In this document: piece after piece, positions 17,115 through 25,569 of the stretch | Layout: each line of letters opens with the position of its first letter | How positions within the stretch are numbered: the stretch's first letter is position 1 | Assembly (NCBI RefSeq): GCF_023100685.1 | Contig: NZ_CP090064.1 | Span: 3,658,001-3,722,000, forward strand | DNA length: 64,000 nucleotides | Direction of reading: 5' to 3' | Source: Proteus vulgaris | GTDB lineage: Bacteria; Pseudomonadota; Gammaproteobacteria; Enterobacterales; Enterobacteriaceae | Made by a program: the position numbers and the translations under genes | The notes under the pieces: generated by a model | The model's input: only the letters and a program-made list of their open reading frames with translations | Told to the model about the DNA's origin: nothing | Databases searched by the model: none

Positions 17115-17134
17115 CCCGCACTATCATGTGCGGG
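17115..17134. terminator. Hairpin after dhaM; T-tract only on the minus strand
   Basis: CCCGCAC and GTGCGGG pair perfectly around a 6-base loop. On the plus strand the stem is preceded by A6 but followed by TAAACC, so read in the dhaM direction it lacks a U-tract. On the minus strand it is a canonical terminator (stem followed by T6). It may stop antisense transcription entering dhaM, or act only as a 3' stabilising stem for dhaKLM mRNA. Confidence 0.6.
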
Positions 17135-18105
17135 TAAACCCTCGAAATAACACGATTACCTTTAATACAACGTAAAAAACTAACTAGCAACCTGATAAAG
17201 ATCATTTCTTATTTCCTTTTTAAAATAAGAAATCCAAACCATTCTATAAAAATAAATTTACTATTTTCTAATTTTCCTTTAATACCAATATATAATTAAC
17301 TTGTAATTTAAATCTTTTTTATATCATCCAAAAAAGATAACTTATCCTTTAATGATGATATTCTTTTGACGGTATAATAAACATTAAGCAATTGTTTTTC
17401 ACTCTGAATGAAAAATACAAATCGTAATTAGATAGTTTATTGATTTTAATTTATAGGAAATATAAAAACTTTATAGATAAAAAACAACGTAACTCAAAAA
17501 ATGAGTAAACATGTAATTTTATCGTCATAATTAGAGCTATAACCCAATAAACCAAACATAACAGCATAAAATAACACGCATAGTCTATTATCGAATGTAT
17601 TTATACAAAAAAAACTAAAAATTTTGAATAATAAATATTATAAAAAGCCATAAAGCATAAGATAAATTAATTAAATAAACATATAAATAACTAAATTTCG
17701 TTAAAAATAGATACAATTGATAAGATTTTATTACTTATTAAAATTAAGAAAAAATACTTATAGGATTATTCTTATCACTTTATTTTCCTATATTGTTTAA
17801 ATTAATTCTATTAAATAATGTTTAATTATATTTATATCTAAATTAAAAAAACAAACACATTAAATAACAATCAGATTGATTTTATTTAAATATAAAGAAT
17901 AAGCTTTTTATTTATGGAGGCTTAATAAAAGACATTAATAATACCCACCTCAAACCAATCAATAAAAGAGTTATTCTTTAAATATTTTCTTGAAATTATT
18001 TAAAGAGAAATTCTTTTATTTTAAGAATGTATCAGTGTATTTAATTTCTTTCATTAATAGAAAGATAAAAGCAATCTATTATAGATAATCATCAAAGGAT
18101 ATTTT
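17135..18105. other. AT-rich intergenic region upstream of fimbrial operon 2
   Basis: No open frame of 60 codons begins and ends in this stretch. It is very AT-rich like 5082-6691, but I see no extended similarity to that region apart from the AAAGGATA ribosome-binding-site context just before the pilin start. The two fimbrial operons therefore appear to have unrelated promoters. No regulator gene and no invertible repeat was found. Confidence 0.55.
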
Positions 18106-18705
18106 ATGAAAAAGCTGACATTGGCTGTTCTTGCTGTAGCTATTATGGGTGCAACTACTCTTGCTCAAGCTGATACTCGTAAAGCAAGCGCTGTTGCTTC
18201 ATGGGATGCTAAAGCATACAAAGATACTAAAAGTATGTTAGTGGTTACACCATTAAAATCTTTAACTTTCTATTATGCAGAAGGTATTAAAGCGTTTAAC
18301 TCTCAAGATGGTGCTTTCGATATCACAATCCAAGGTCAAGAAAAAGCAACTGACTTCAAACTGACATCAAAAATCATCACCGATAAATTAACGCGTGCAT
18401 CTGATAACAGTGAATTAACTGTTGGTGTTAAATGGAATGGCACTGAATTAACTAACTCTACAGAAACCACAATGGTTGACGTAGCAGCAGGTACTTCTGC
18501 TGGCCTTGATTTCTTAGCACAAGAGGGTGCTTACAACGGTAAAGATCGTGTAAGTGGCCAAAGCCAATTCACCTTCAATATCGCTTCCGCAAAAATTGCT
18601 GGTACTGATGCTAAATTCTCTGATTTAGCTGATGGTTACTGGGATGGTGACGTTAAAGTTCAGTTTACTGCAACTTGGGAAGGCGACTTCACTTCAACTC
18701 CATAA
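18106..18705 (+). CDS. ECP/Mat-type major pilin, operon 2 (EcpA-like)
   Basis: This 199-residue pilin is a paralogue of the product at 6692, with about 90% identical residues by eye, including the whole signal peptide and the first 30 mature residues. Substitutions cluster in the middle, for example FNYAEG to FYYAEG, QQGATD to QEKATD and NDTTETT to NSTETT. The same C-terminal donor-type segment (VKVQFTATWEGDF) is present. It starts after a strong AAAGGA and heads the second pilin-chaperone-usher-tip operon. Either pilin could in principle be assembled by either usher, given how similar the chaperones and ushers are. Confidence 0.92.
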   Translation: MKKLTLAVLAVAIMGATTLAQADTRKASAVASWDAKAYKDTKSMLVVTPLKSLTFYYAEGIKAFNSQDGAFDITIQGQEKATDFKLTSKIITDKLTRASDNSELTVGVKWNGTELTNSTETTMVDVAAGTSAGLDFLAQEGAYNGKDRVSGQSQFTFNIASAKIAGTDAKFSDLADGYWDGDVKVQFTATWEGDFTSTP

Positions 18706-18732
18706 GCCATAAAGTTAGTTTTTTAATAATTA

Positions 18733-18757
18733 AGGGGTGAGCGAATTTTCGCTCTCC
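18733..18757 (+). promoter_or_regulatory. Intercistronic stem-loop between pilin and chaperone genes (operon 2)
   Basis: It has the same core GAGCGAA/TTCGCTC (18739-18754) as in operon 1. The outer stem is GGGG/CCCT instead of AGGA/TCCT, so one A-T pair has become G-C and another has become a G-T wobble. No T-tract follows. Pairing is conserved while sequence changed, which supports a functional RNA structure. Confidence 0.7.
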
Positions 18758-18771
18758 CTCAAGGATTCGCT

Positions 18772-19458
18772 ATGAAAAAAATAATATTAGCCTGTTTGAG
18801 TCCTTTGGTTTTTTATAGCCAATTTGCAGTAGCCATTCATGTCGGTGCCATTACCGAAACTATGCAATCTGACCAAACTATTCTTGCCAAAGAAATTGAA
18901 AATAATGTCGATCAGGCACGTTTAGTCGGATTATCTATTGAGCGTATTTCATCACCTTTAGAAGATGGAAAAGTGCTCCCTTTAGTCAATAACGAGATTT
19001 TGATCTCACCAGCAAACTTAATTTTGCCCGGCAAAACCAAAGAAAATTTTAAAATTTTCTATAAAGGCCCTAGTGATAATCAAGAACGTTACTATCGCTT
19101 AGTGTGGCGTGACGATCCGGTGACTGAAACGGGATCAACGCAAAGTGCAAAAGCTGCAACGGCAACAACGTCTGCCATGATAAGCACCATTTTAGTGGTT
19201 GCTCCTCGCCAAGAAAAATTCGATTACCGTTTCGATAAAAATGCTCGCATTGTCTACAACACAGGAAATAGCTCGTTTCGTACCGTCGCTACAGGTGATT
19301 GCATGCCAGATGCTGTGACAAAAAACGAAAATAATCGTTGTGGTGAACGCTATTACGTCATGCCAGGTCTTGGTGTCAAGTTAAAGCAAGTGGATGTTCA
19401 AAGTAAAAAATCAACTGTTGGTATTTGGCATAACGACGATTTTATTATTATAAATTAA
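18772..19458 (+). CDS. ECP-type periplasmic pilus chaperone, operon 2 (EcpB-like)
   Basis: This 228-residue paralogue of the chaperone at 7364 differs at only about ten residues. DNA from about 18840 to 19225 is almost identical to operon 1, then synonymous and non-synonymous changes become frequent (for example QFDKEARVVF to RFDKNARIVY). It has a signal peptide with cleavage around VA-IH, AAGGA 6 bases before the ATG, and ends 17 bp before the usher GTG. Role as in operon 1: delivery of subunits to the usher. Confidence 0.9.
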   Translation: MKKIILACLSPLVFYSQFAVAIHVGAITETMQSDQTILAKEIENNVDQARLVGLSIERISSPLEDGKVLPLVNNEILISPANLILPGKTKENFKIFYKGPSDNQERYYRLVWRDDPVTETGSTQSAKAATATTSAMISTILVVAPRQEKFDYRFDKNARIVYNTGNSSFRTVATGDCMPDAVTKNENNRCGERYYVMPGLGVKLKQVDVQSKKSTVGIWHNDDFIIIN

Positions 19459-19475
19459 TTTAATAAGGACTCCTT

Positions 19476-21986
19476 GTGCGTAAATCTGTAGTGGCACTAG
19501 GCATTGCTATGTTCCTATTGTCCGAGAATACATATAGCCAACCAACCAGTTTAAAGATTGGTAATTATATTATTCCTAGCGTCTTTGCCACTGCATTAGA
19601 AGAAGGAATGACGATCCCTGTCTATTTACGTTATGACCGTTCTAATCAATCTGTATTAAACGAACAAAGTCGTAATAAAATTGCAGATGCACTTGTGGTA
19701 CTTAAAGACAATCAGCTTACCATAAGTTCCATCACACCAACTTATGAGAGTGACGATTCTCAAGTTGCTTCTATTAATGAAAAAATTATTAGCTCACTTG
19801 TATCACTGAAAGATGCACAAATTGGACAACAAGGGAAAATAACACTCTCACCTGATGCCACTCTTGTGTTTGATTTAAACTCATTCATTATGACATTGGA
19901 TGTCAGCGAAGCGGGTCTTGCAACACAAGTTAAAGCACGCACTGAAATGCTTGGCGAATCAACAGTAAGAAATATATCAGCAGTAACTACCTATGATTTA
20001 GGCGTCTATAACAATCAAATTAAACAGCAAAAAGATAACACCAATAGTTATTTTTCAATTGATAGTATCTGGAGTTTTGCTGAAAACCATTTGAATCTTA
20101 GTGCCACGGCTTATGGCCTAGGCACCGCAGAGCAATCTTTTGATTTTTATCGTGCTATGTTTGAGCGTGATTTTAATGGTCGCCGTTTTGCTTTTGGTCT
20201 ATTAAATACTTGGAACTTACAATCTATCGCCTCTATGTCGGCGCTCAATAGCAGTAAAGTTTACGGTATTACCTACGGCAATAATTCCTCATCCAAGGTC
20301 AATCATTCACAGCTCTCTTTAACACCTATCACCGTCTTTTTACCCAGTGCTGGTGAAGTGCGTGTTTATCGTGATGGTAAATTATTAAGTATTCAAAATT
20401 TCCCAATGGGAAGCTTTGAAGTTGATACCGCGCCACTCCCTTTTGGTATTTATCAAGTCGAAGTCGAAGTCGTTATTGACGGTAAGGTTCACTCCAAACA
20501 AGCTCAAACAGTGAATAAAACCTTCAATATGCGAGGCGCAACATTAAATGAGTTTCGTTGGGAAATATTCTCAGGCTATGTCGATTATAAAAAGCGTATT
20601 AAAAATAGAGATAATGAATATAGAACATCGAACTCAGATAATACATGGCTTGTTGGGGGCGCAGGGACTGTTACTTTAGGCGTTTTTTCAGGGTTAAATT
20701 TACAAGCATCAACCTATGCATTTGATGATTTAACCGTACTTGAAACCAATGCTAATTTACAATTAAGTGAAAATATATCAACTAGTTGGCAATCACTTTT
20801 TGCTAACGATGGTAGTGATCGCAATATAATTACCGCATCTTATTCATTGCCCAAGGGTTTTGGCTCACTTTGGGTAAATAAAGAGAAAGGGAATATCAAA
20901 GATGATTTCCCGATGTATGACTCTGATAATTACTCTTTTGGTACTACCCTCAATTTGACTCAATTTTGGGAATATGCCGGATCATTTACCTATTCCTATA
21001 CCAAAGATTTACGCGATAAAAACAAATCGAATAACTTTGAATATTCCACCACACTCTATAACGGACGTTACGGTAGCATGAGTTTGCGTACCGGTGTTCA
21101 ACGTTATCACTACGATAACCAAAGTAGCACTAACGAAAAATACATCACACTGGATTTCTCACTACCACTCGCAACATGGCTTAGTGCCGGCGTTTCTTCT
21201 AGTAATGGTAATGTGCGTGGCGAGTTATCTGCATCGAAAAGCTTTGAAGATTCGGCTATTCGTAACGCAGGTTTATCGGTATCAACCTTATTACACGATA
21301 AAGACGGTACTGACAGTGATTTCTCTGTCAGTGGTTACGGCTCTTTTGATACCAAATACAGTACTGGTACGCTAACCATGAGTCGCCCTAATAATGATCG
21401 TTTAAATACTACGTTAACCGCTAGAGGTTCATTGGCATATAGTGATATGAATTTCTCTGCCAGTGGTAAACAAGAAACATCAGGGGTAATTGTTAAAACA
21501 GGCATTGATGGTGAAGGGCAAATTGCCGCCAACGTCAATGGCCAACGCTTTGTTTTATCCGGTAGCAATAACTTTATTCCGCTTTCTCCTTACGCGGAAT
21601 ATAAGGTCGAATTACTCAATGATAAAAACAGTGAAGATAGCTTTGATATCGCCTCAGGTCGAGTGAAAAACGTAGTGCTTTATCCGGGTAACGTTGCAGT
21701 ACATCAACCTGAATTAAAACAAATGGTTACCGTATTTGGTCGAATGAAATCGCCTGATGGCACACTGTTAGCTAGTGCGCAAGTTCGTAACCATATCGGT
21801 CGCACTCAAACCGACCACCAAGGCCAATTTGCAATGGATGTTGATAAACGCTACCCAGTCATTTCATTACAACAAGATGATAAACAAATTTGTGAAGCTG
21901 AATTAGATCTTTCATCTGCACGTGGTGTGTTATGGGTAGGTGATGTGATTTGTGATCCGCAGACTACATTGGCGATTCGAAATTAA
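19476..21986 (+). CDS. ECP-type outer-membrane usher, operon 2 (EcpC-like)
   Basis: This 836-residue usher, GTG start, has exactly the same length as the first usher. Residues about 190-370 are identical at protein level and nearly so in DNA, and the C-terminal 350 residues are almost identical in protein but carry many synonymous DNA differences. Two windows (residues about 75-165 and 375-470) diverge. This mosaic indicates exchange between the two copies. Domain layout is as in the first usher. Confidence 0.92.
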   Translation: MRKSVVALGIAMFLLSENTYSQPTSLKIGNYIIPSVFATALEEGMTIPVYLRYDRSNQSVLNEQSRNKIADALVVLKDNQLTISSITPTYESDDSQVASINEKIISSLVSLKDAQIGQQGKITLSPDATLVFDLNSFIMTLDVSEAGLATQVKARTEMLGESTVRNISAVTTYDLGVYNNQIKQQKDNTNSYFSIDSIWSFAENHLNLSATAYGLGTAEQSFDFYRAMFERDFNGRRFAFGLLNTWNLQSIASMSALNSSKVYGITYGNNSSSKVNHSQLSLTPITVFLPSAGEVRVYRDGKLLSIQNFPMGSFEVDTAPLPFGIYQVEVEVVIDGKVHSKQAQTVNKTFNMRGATLNEFRWEIFSGYVDYKKRIKNRDNEYRTSNSDNTWLVGGAGTVTLGVFSGLNLQASTYAFDDLTVLETNANLQLSENISTSWQSLFANDGSDRNIITASYSLPKGFGSLWVNKEKGNIKDDFPMYDSDNYSFGTTLNLTQFWEYAGSFTYSYTKDLRDKNKSNNFEYSTTLYNGRYGSMSLRTGVQRYHYDNQSSTNEKYITLDFSLPLATWLSAGVSSSNGNVRGELSASKSFEDSAIRNAGLSVSTLLHDKDGTDSDFSVSGYGSFDTKYSTGTLTMSRPNNDRLNTTLTARGSLAYSDMNFSASGKQETSGVIVKTGIDGEGQIAANVNGQRFVLSGSNNFIPLSPYAEYKVELLNDKNSEDSFDIASGRVKNVVLYPGNVAVHQPELKQMVTVFGRMKSPDGTLLASAQVRNHIGRTQTDHQGQFAMDVDKRYPVISLQQDDKQICEAELDLSSARGVLWVGDVICDPQTTLAIRN

Positions 21987-21997
21987 AAGGAATAATA

Positions 21998-23614
21998 ATG
22001 ATGATAAAGCCTTCTTTTTTAACACTTGGCCTTTTAACTACAGTCGCAATAAATTTATTTTCAATGCCAAGTTATGCAGGTGAAACTGATTATATTTTTA
22101 TCGAAAATAATATCGATAATGAATATTTTATAGCACCACCAACAAGATCTAAGCCTCGTTTTTCTGGTGCTAATATATTAACTAAATATCCTGTTGGGCA
22201 AAAGAGTTTAGGTTATTTAGGACCATCAGAAAAACCTGATAGTTCATTTGCTAAAAAGGGGGAATATATGGATATTTGGCTAAAAGATTCCCCTATTGAC
22301 TCCCCTTTTATTGGTAGTCGCTGTATGCAAAGTAGTGGTTGTCCTAATGACTTTACTCTTCATGCCGAACGAATTAAAAGTGATGGCAGTTATAAATCTT
22401 ATTTATATACAAATGATGGACAGGCACTTTATGCACGTGGCGTACTTTCTATGTCGGCATATCAATTTTTTAGAAAGCTTCCTGTTGGAAATACAACAAC
22501 ATTAAATTATAACGCATGTTCAACTAAAATTGATTATGACGTTAATACTCAGAGTTGTGAATCTGTTGGTGGGAATTATCATATAAAAAATGACATGATC
22601 TCTTTAACTAAAACGGGTCATTTAACCTTAAAATCCACCAATGCTTTACAAGAGATTTTTGTTGATAGTAATGGTAATGCGGTATTAGGATTAGGTTCTA
22701 AGCTTTGTGAGAGTGCCGTTGTTAAAAAAGAGCAAGGTATAATGTGCGCTCTTGTCGCTTACAATTTCGAAGGTAGTCTTACAGGAAATAATATGGATAT
22801 TGCTCTAAAACTTAATCCTTTAATAGATGGGCTTAAATCAAAAAGTTCACTCTATATTGGTGATGGTAAGAACGTATGGAATTCAGGTGGAACTTCAATA
22901 ATAGATATAGATAAAATTGTTTATAATGGTGACGGTGATATTTACCTTTTTATGGGACAAGCTTTCTTAAAAGAAGTTATCACAAAAAAAATTGATTTAG
23001 CAAAAAGCCAAGAGCTATTTACTTTCTTCGTTGATAATACAAAATTATCTCAATCTGGCTATTATGAATTTACGCCTTCCAATACCTTAATTATAAAACC
23101 TCGTGATTATGGTGTTAGCATTGTTTCTAAAGAGATGATAAATAATCCTTATCGTGAAGGAAAAGTGGGCGATAAAGAGCCACCGCTAACCTTTGACTAT
23201 ATCGTTACCACCAGTGCATTTCGCCAAGCAAATAAAATTACAGCCGCAGTTGAAGGCCCTCAAATTACATTAAAAGGTCAGCCTTACTGCTTATTTAGCT
23301 CTAAAGATAAAAAAATTAATGTACCCTTTTCAGCTTATCTGACTTATACCGATGAAAGTGGTTCAAAAGTTAAAACCCGCACAGCTTGCGATAATGTACC
23401 TATCTCCATAAAAGAAGCCTTATGGACACAAACCACATGGCCTTATCCTTATCAATTAGAGGGTTATTTCTATCGTACCGATTTGCAATTAACCTTTCCG
23501 ATGAATGAAGGAACATCTCTTTTCTCAATGGAAGGGGAAGACTGGATTGGCGTGGTAGAAGCCAGCGGTTATGTCAATGTATTTGCTGAATGGTCTGGCA
23601 CAGATATTTACTAA
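21998..23614 (+). CDS. ECP-type tip adhesin/minor subunit, operon 2 (EcpD-like)
   Basis: This 538-residue exported protein has a signal peptide ending ...MPSYAG. The N-terminal region differs from the operon 1 paralogue in length and sequence, including a different Cys arrangement (SRCMQSSGC, YNACST, QSCESV). The segments STNALQEIFVDS and, from SGYYEFTPSNT onward, the final 180 residues are close to identical. The variable part is therefore likely the receptor-facing part and the conserved part the subunit/usher interface; this is inferred. ATG at 21998 or 22001 are both possible after AAGGA. A strong terminator follows at 23633. Confidence 0.88.
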   Translation: MMIKPSFLTLGLLTTVAINLFSMPSYAGETDYIFIENNIDNEYFIAPPTRSKPRFSGANILTKYPVGQKSLGYLGPSEKPDSSFAKKGEYMDIWLKDSPIDSPFIGSRCMQSSGCPNDFTLHAERIKSDGSYKSYLYTNDGQALYARGVLSMSAYQFFRKLPVGNTTTLNYNACSTKIDYDVNTQSCESVGGNYHIKNDMISLTKTGHLTLKSTNALQEIFVDSNGNAVLGLGSKLCESAVVKKEQGIMCALVAYNFEGSLTGNNMDIALKLNPLIDGLKSKSSLYIGDGKNVWNSGGTSIIDIDKIVYNGDGDIYLFMGQAFLKEVITKKIDLAKSQELFTFFVDNTKLSQSGYYEFTPSNTLIIKPRDYGVSIVSKEMINNPYREGKVGDKEPPLTFDYIVTTSAFRQANKITAAVEGPQITLKGQPYCLFSSKDKKINVPFSAYLTYTDESGSKVKTRTACDNVPISIKEALWTQTTWPYPYQLEGYFYRTDLQLTFPMNEGTSLFSMEGEDWIGVVEASGYVNVFAEWSGTDIY

Positions 23615-23632
23615 CAGTCAAGTTGGCTAATC

Positions 23633-23668
23633 AACGGGTATAAATTTAGTGTTTATACCCGTTTTGCT
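23633..23668 (+). terminator. Rho-independent terminator ending the operon 2 core
   Basis: AACGGGTATAAA and TTTATACCCGTT form a perfect 12-bp stem with a 7-base loop, then TTGCTTTT. It separates the tip-subunit gene from the extra chaperone gene, so the latter probably has its own promoter or depends on read-through. Confidence 0.85.
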
Positions 23669-23753
23669 TTTGAACCTACATAATGTAATCTGGATTAACA
23701 GTATTATAGTGTGGTTTATTACTGATTATTAAAAAGCGAATTAAAGAGATAGA

Positions 23754-24440
23754 ATGAAAAAAATATTAAAATTTATCAGTATATTAGTGCTCTCAGCACT
23801 AACATTTTCAACCCATGCTCTTTATGTAGGTTCTGAAGTTTTTACTCTTGAATCTGATAAAACCTTTTTCTCTCGCACTTATCTTAATAATACAGACAGA
23901 ACGAATCTTTATAAAATTCATGTCTATAAAATCGAAAAACCGGGAGGCAAAGAAAAAGATGAAAAACAACTCCCTATCGATGATGGTGAAATACTTTACA
24001 CACCGTTGCAAAAAGTATTATTACCTAATGAACATGAGTTTTTTAAATTATTTTATAAAGGTGCCAAAGACGATAAAGAGCGTTATTACCGAATTATTAT
24101 TGAAGAAACTCCTGTTAACTTAGTACCTTATCAAGAAAACAGTAAACAGCCTTTAGTCGTTCCGACTGTTGGATTAAACACCGTGATGGTTATTCGTCCT
24201 CGTGAAATGAAATTCACTTATGATCATAATAATGTTGCTGGCACCATCAGAAACACAGGCAATACTTATTTCCGTTTACTGTTAAATGACAAATGCGATT
24301 CTGACGAAGAAAATGCCAAAATATTACAACTGTTACCCGGTGAAAGTTACCAACATCCTTGGCTAAAGAAAGAGCATAAACAGTTTATTATTGCCTTTGA
24401 CCGTTATATTGGATTAGAGAATAATTGCACTACAAACTAA
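23754..24440 (+). CDS. Second ECP-type pilus chaperone (EcpE-like)
   Basis: This 228-residue exported PapD-like chaperone has a signal peptide ending ...STHA. It shares only motifs with the two EcpB-like proteins: LPIDDGEILYTPLQKVLLPNEHEFFKLFYKG, RYYRIIIEE and the strand VMVIRPREMKFTYD. E. coli ecp operons also carry a second chaperone gene, ecpE, after ecpD. Only operon 2 has one here, so it may serve tip subunits of both operons. It lies behind a terminator and in front of another. Confidence 0.82.
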   Translation: MKKILKFISILVLSALTFSTHALYVGSEVFTLESDKTFFSRTYLNNTDRTNLYKIHVYKIEKPGGKEKDEKQLPIDDGEILYTPLQKVLLPNEHEFFKLFYKGAKDDKERYYRIIIEETPVNLVPYQENSKQPLVVPTVGLNTVMVIRPREMKFTYDHNNVAGTIRNTGNTYFRLLLNDKCDSDEENAKILQLLPGESYQHPWLKKEHKQFIIAFDRYIGLENNCTTN

Positions 24441-24462
24441 CATAAATGCTGATTAAAAAAAT

Positions 24463-24490
24463 AAAGGTAGCCTAATAAGCTACCTTTTTT
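24463..24490 (+). terminator. Rho-independent terminator after ecpE-like gene
   Basis: AAAGGTAGC and GCTACCTTT form a 9-bp stem with a 7-base loop, continued by TTT. It is a classic U-tract terminator 23 bp after the chaperone stop. Confidence 0.9.
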
Positions 24491-24906
24491 ATTATAAAAT
24501 AAGTGATCCTACCTATTTCATAACCTTTCCTGTTATTTCCTCTCATTTGAAAGAAAATGTAACTTTGTTAAATATATAATTTTTGCAAATACATAATTAA
24601 TTAAATTAATTTATATTTTGTCATATTTATCATTTTTAACTTTTGAGTAATAATCATAAAAAGATAACAATAACAATATAAGTTATTGATAATTAATTAT
24701 TTTACATTATTAACGATAAAGTTATTTTTATTACATTTTATTCCTATTTTTTTATGACGTTTTTAATAAACTATTTTTCAAATTTATTCGATAATTTATC
24801 TAATGATTCATCTTTTTTGGATGCTCATAATTTTATTTATAAATTCATGAAAAAAACTTTTTAGCCGATATTGCTATTAACGTCGATAATTTTTTAGGAA
24901 TAAACC
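24491..24906. other. AT-rich intergenic region before orphan pilin
   Basis: No gene seen. The composition is strongly AT-rich, with A/T runs like the other two fimbrial upstream regions. The terminator on its left means the pilin at 24907 needs a promoter here; I cannot pick one with confidence. Confidence 0.5.
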
Positions 24907-25491
24907 ATGAAAAAATACCACGTCTTACTAAGCCTATTACTGACAGCATTTACCACAACTGCAACTTACGCAAACAACAGTGCTTCTATACAAACTGTTG
25001 CAAATTGGCATGCTACAGCAGTAAAAAAACCACAAAGTGAATTAGGTGTTACCCCTTTAAATGCCCTACATTTTGAAGTAACAGAAAATAACCGCTTTAA
25101 TACACAAAATGGGACTTTTGATATCACTGTTAAAGATGCCGAAGGGGCAACAGACTTTAAATTAACTTCGAAAATTATTAGTAATGAACTTAAAAATGCG
25201 ACTGATAATTCTGTATTAACAGTGAAAGCAGACTGGAACGGTAAAACATTATCAAATAATCAAGAAACCGTTATTCTCGATAATCAAAAAGGTATTCATC
25301 ATGGGCTGGTGGCTGAGAATAAAGAATCAGAGAAAAGCGAGTTAAAAAGTCTTCAAAGTGCTTTTTTATTTAATGTTATCAATGGTTCTCAAACTGTTGC
25401 ATCATTACCAGAAGGTTTATGGGAAGGCGCTTTGCGTATTGAATTTACCAGTAAGTGGTCAGGCGATTTTGTAACTCTCGCTGCAAGATAA
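24907..25491 (+). CDS. Orphan ECP-type pilin-like subunit
   Basis: This 194-residue exported protein (signal peptide ending ...TTATYA) is a diverged EcpA homologue. It keeps SASIQTVANWHATAVK, LGVTPLNALHFEV, the RFNTQNGTFDITVKD block, ATDFKLTSKIIS and the C-terminal LWEGALRIEFTSKWSGDFV. It is much less similar to the two main pilins than they are to each other. It stands alone after the ecpE-like gene and a terminator, with its own upstream region and a following terminator. It may be an alternative or minor pilin using the nearby assembly machinery. Confidence 0.85.
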   Translation: MKKYHVLLSLLLTAFTTTATYANNSASIQTVANWHATAVKKPQSELGVTPLNALHFEVTENNRFNTQNGTFDITVKDAEGATDFKLTSKIISNELKNATDNSVLTVKADWNGKTLSNNQETVILDNQKGIHHGLVAENKESEKSELKSLQSAFLFNVINGSQTVASLPEGLWEGALRIEFTSKWSGDFVTLAAR

Positions 25492-25526
25492 TTCAATCGA
25501 TGTATCTTAAAAGAAAAAATGCGAAA

Positions 25527-25552
25527 GAGCGCCGGTATGGCGCTTCTTTGTT
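25527..25552 (+). terminator. Terminator after orphan pilin
   Basis: AGCGCC/GGCGCT form a 6-bp GC-rich stem with a 5-base loop, followed by TCTTTGTT. It lies between convergent genes. Confidence 0.65.
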
Positions 25553-25569
25553 ATTCCATAGGATCTAAA

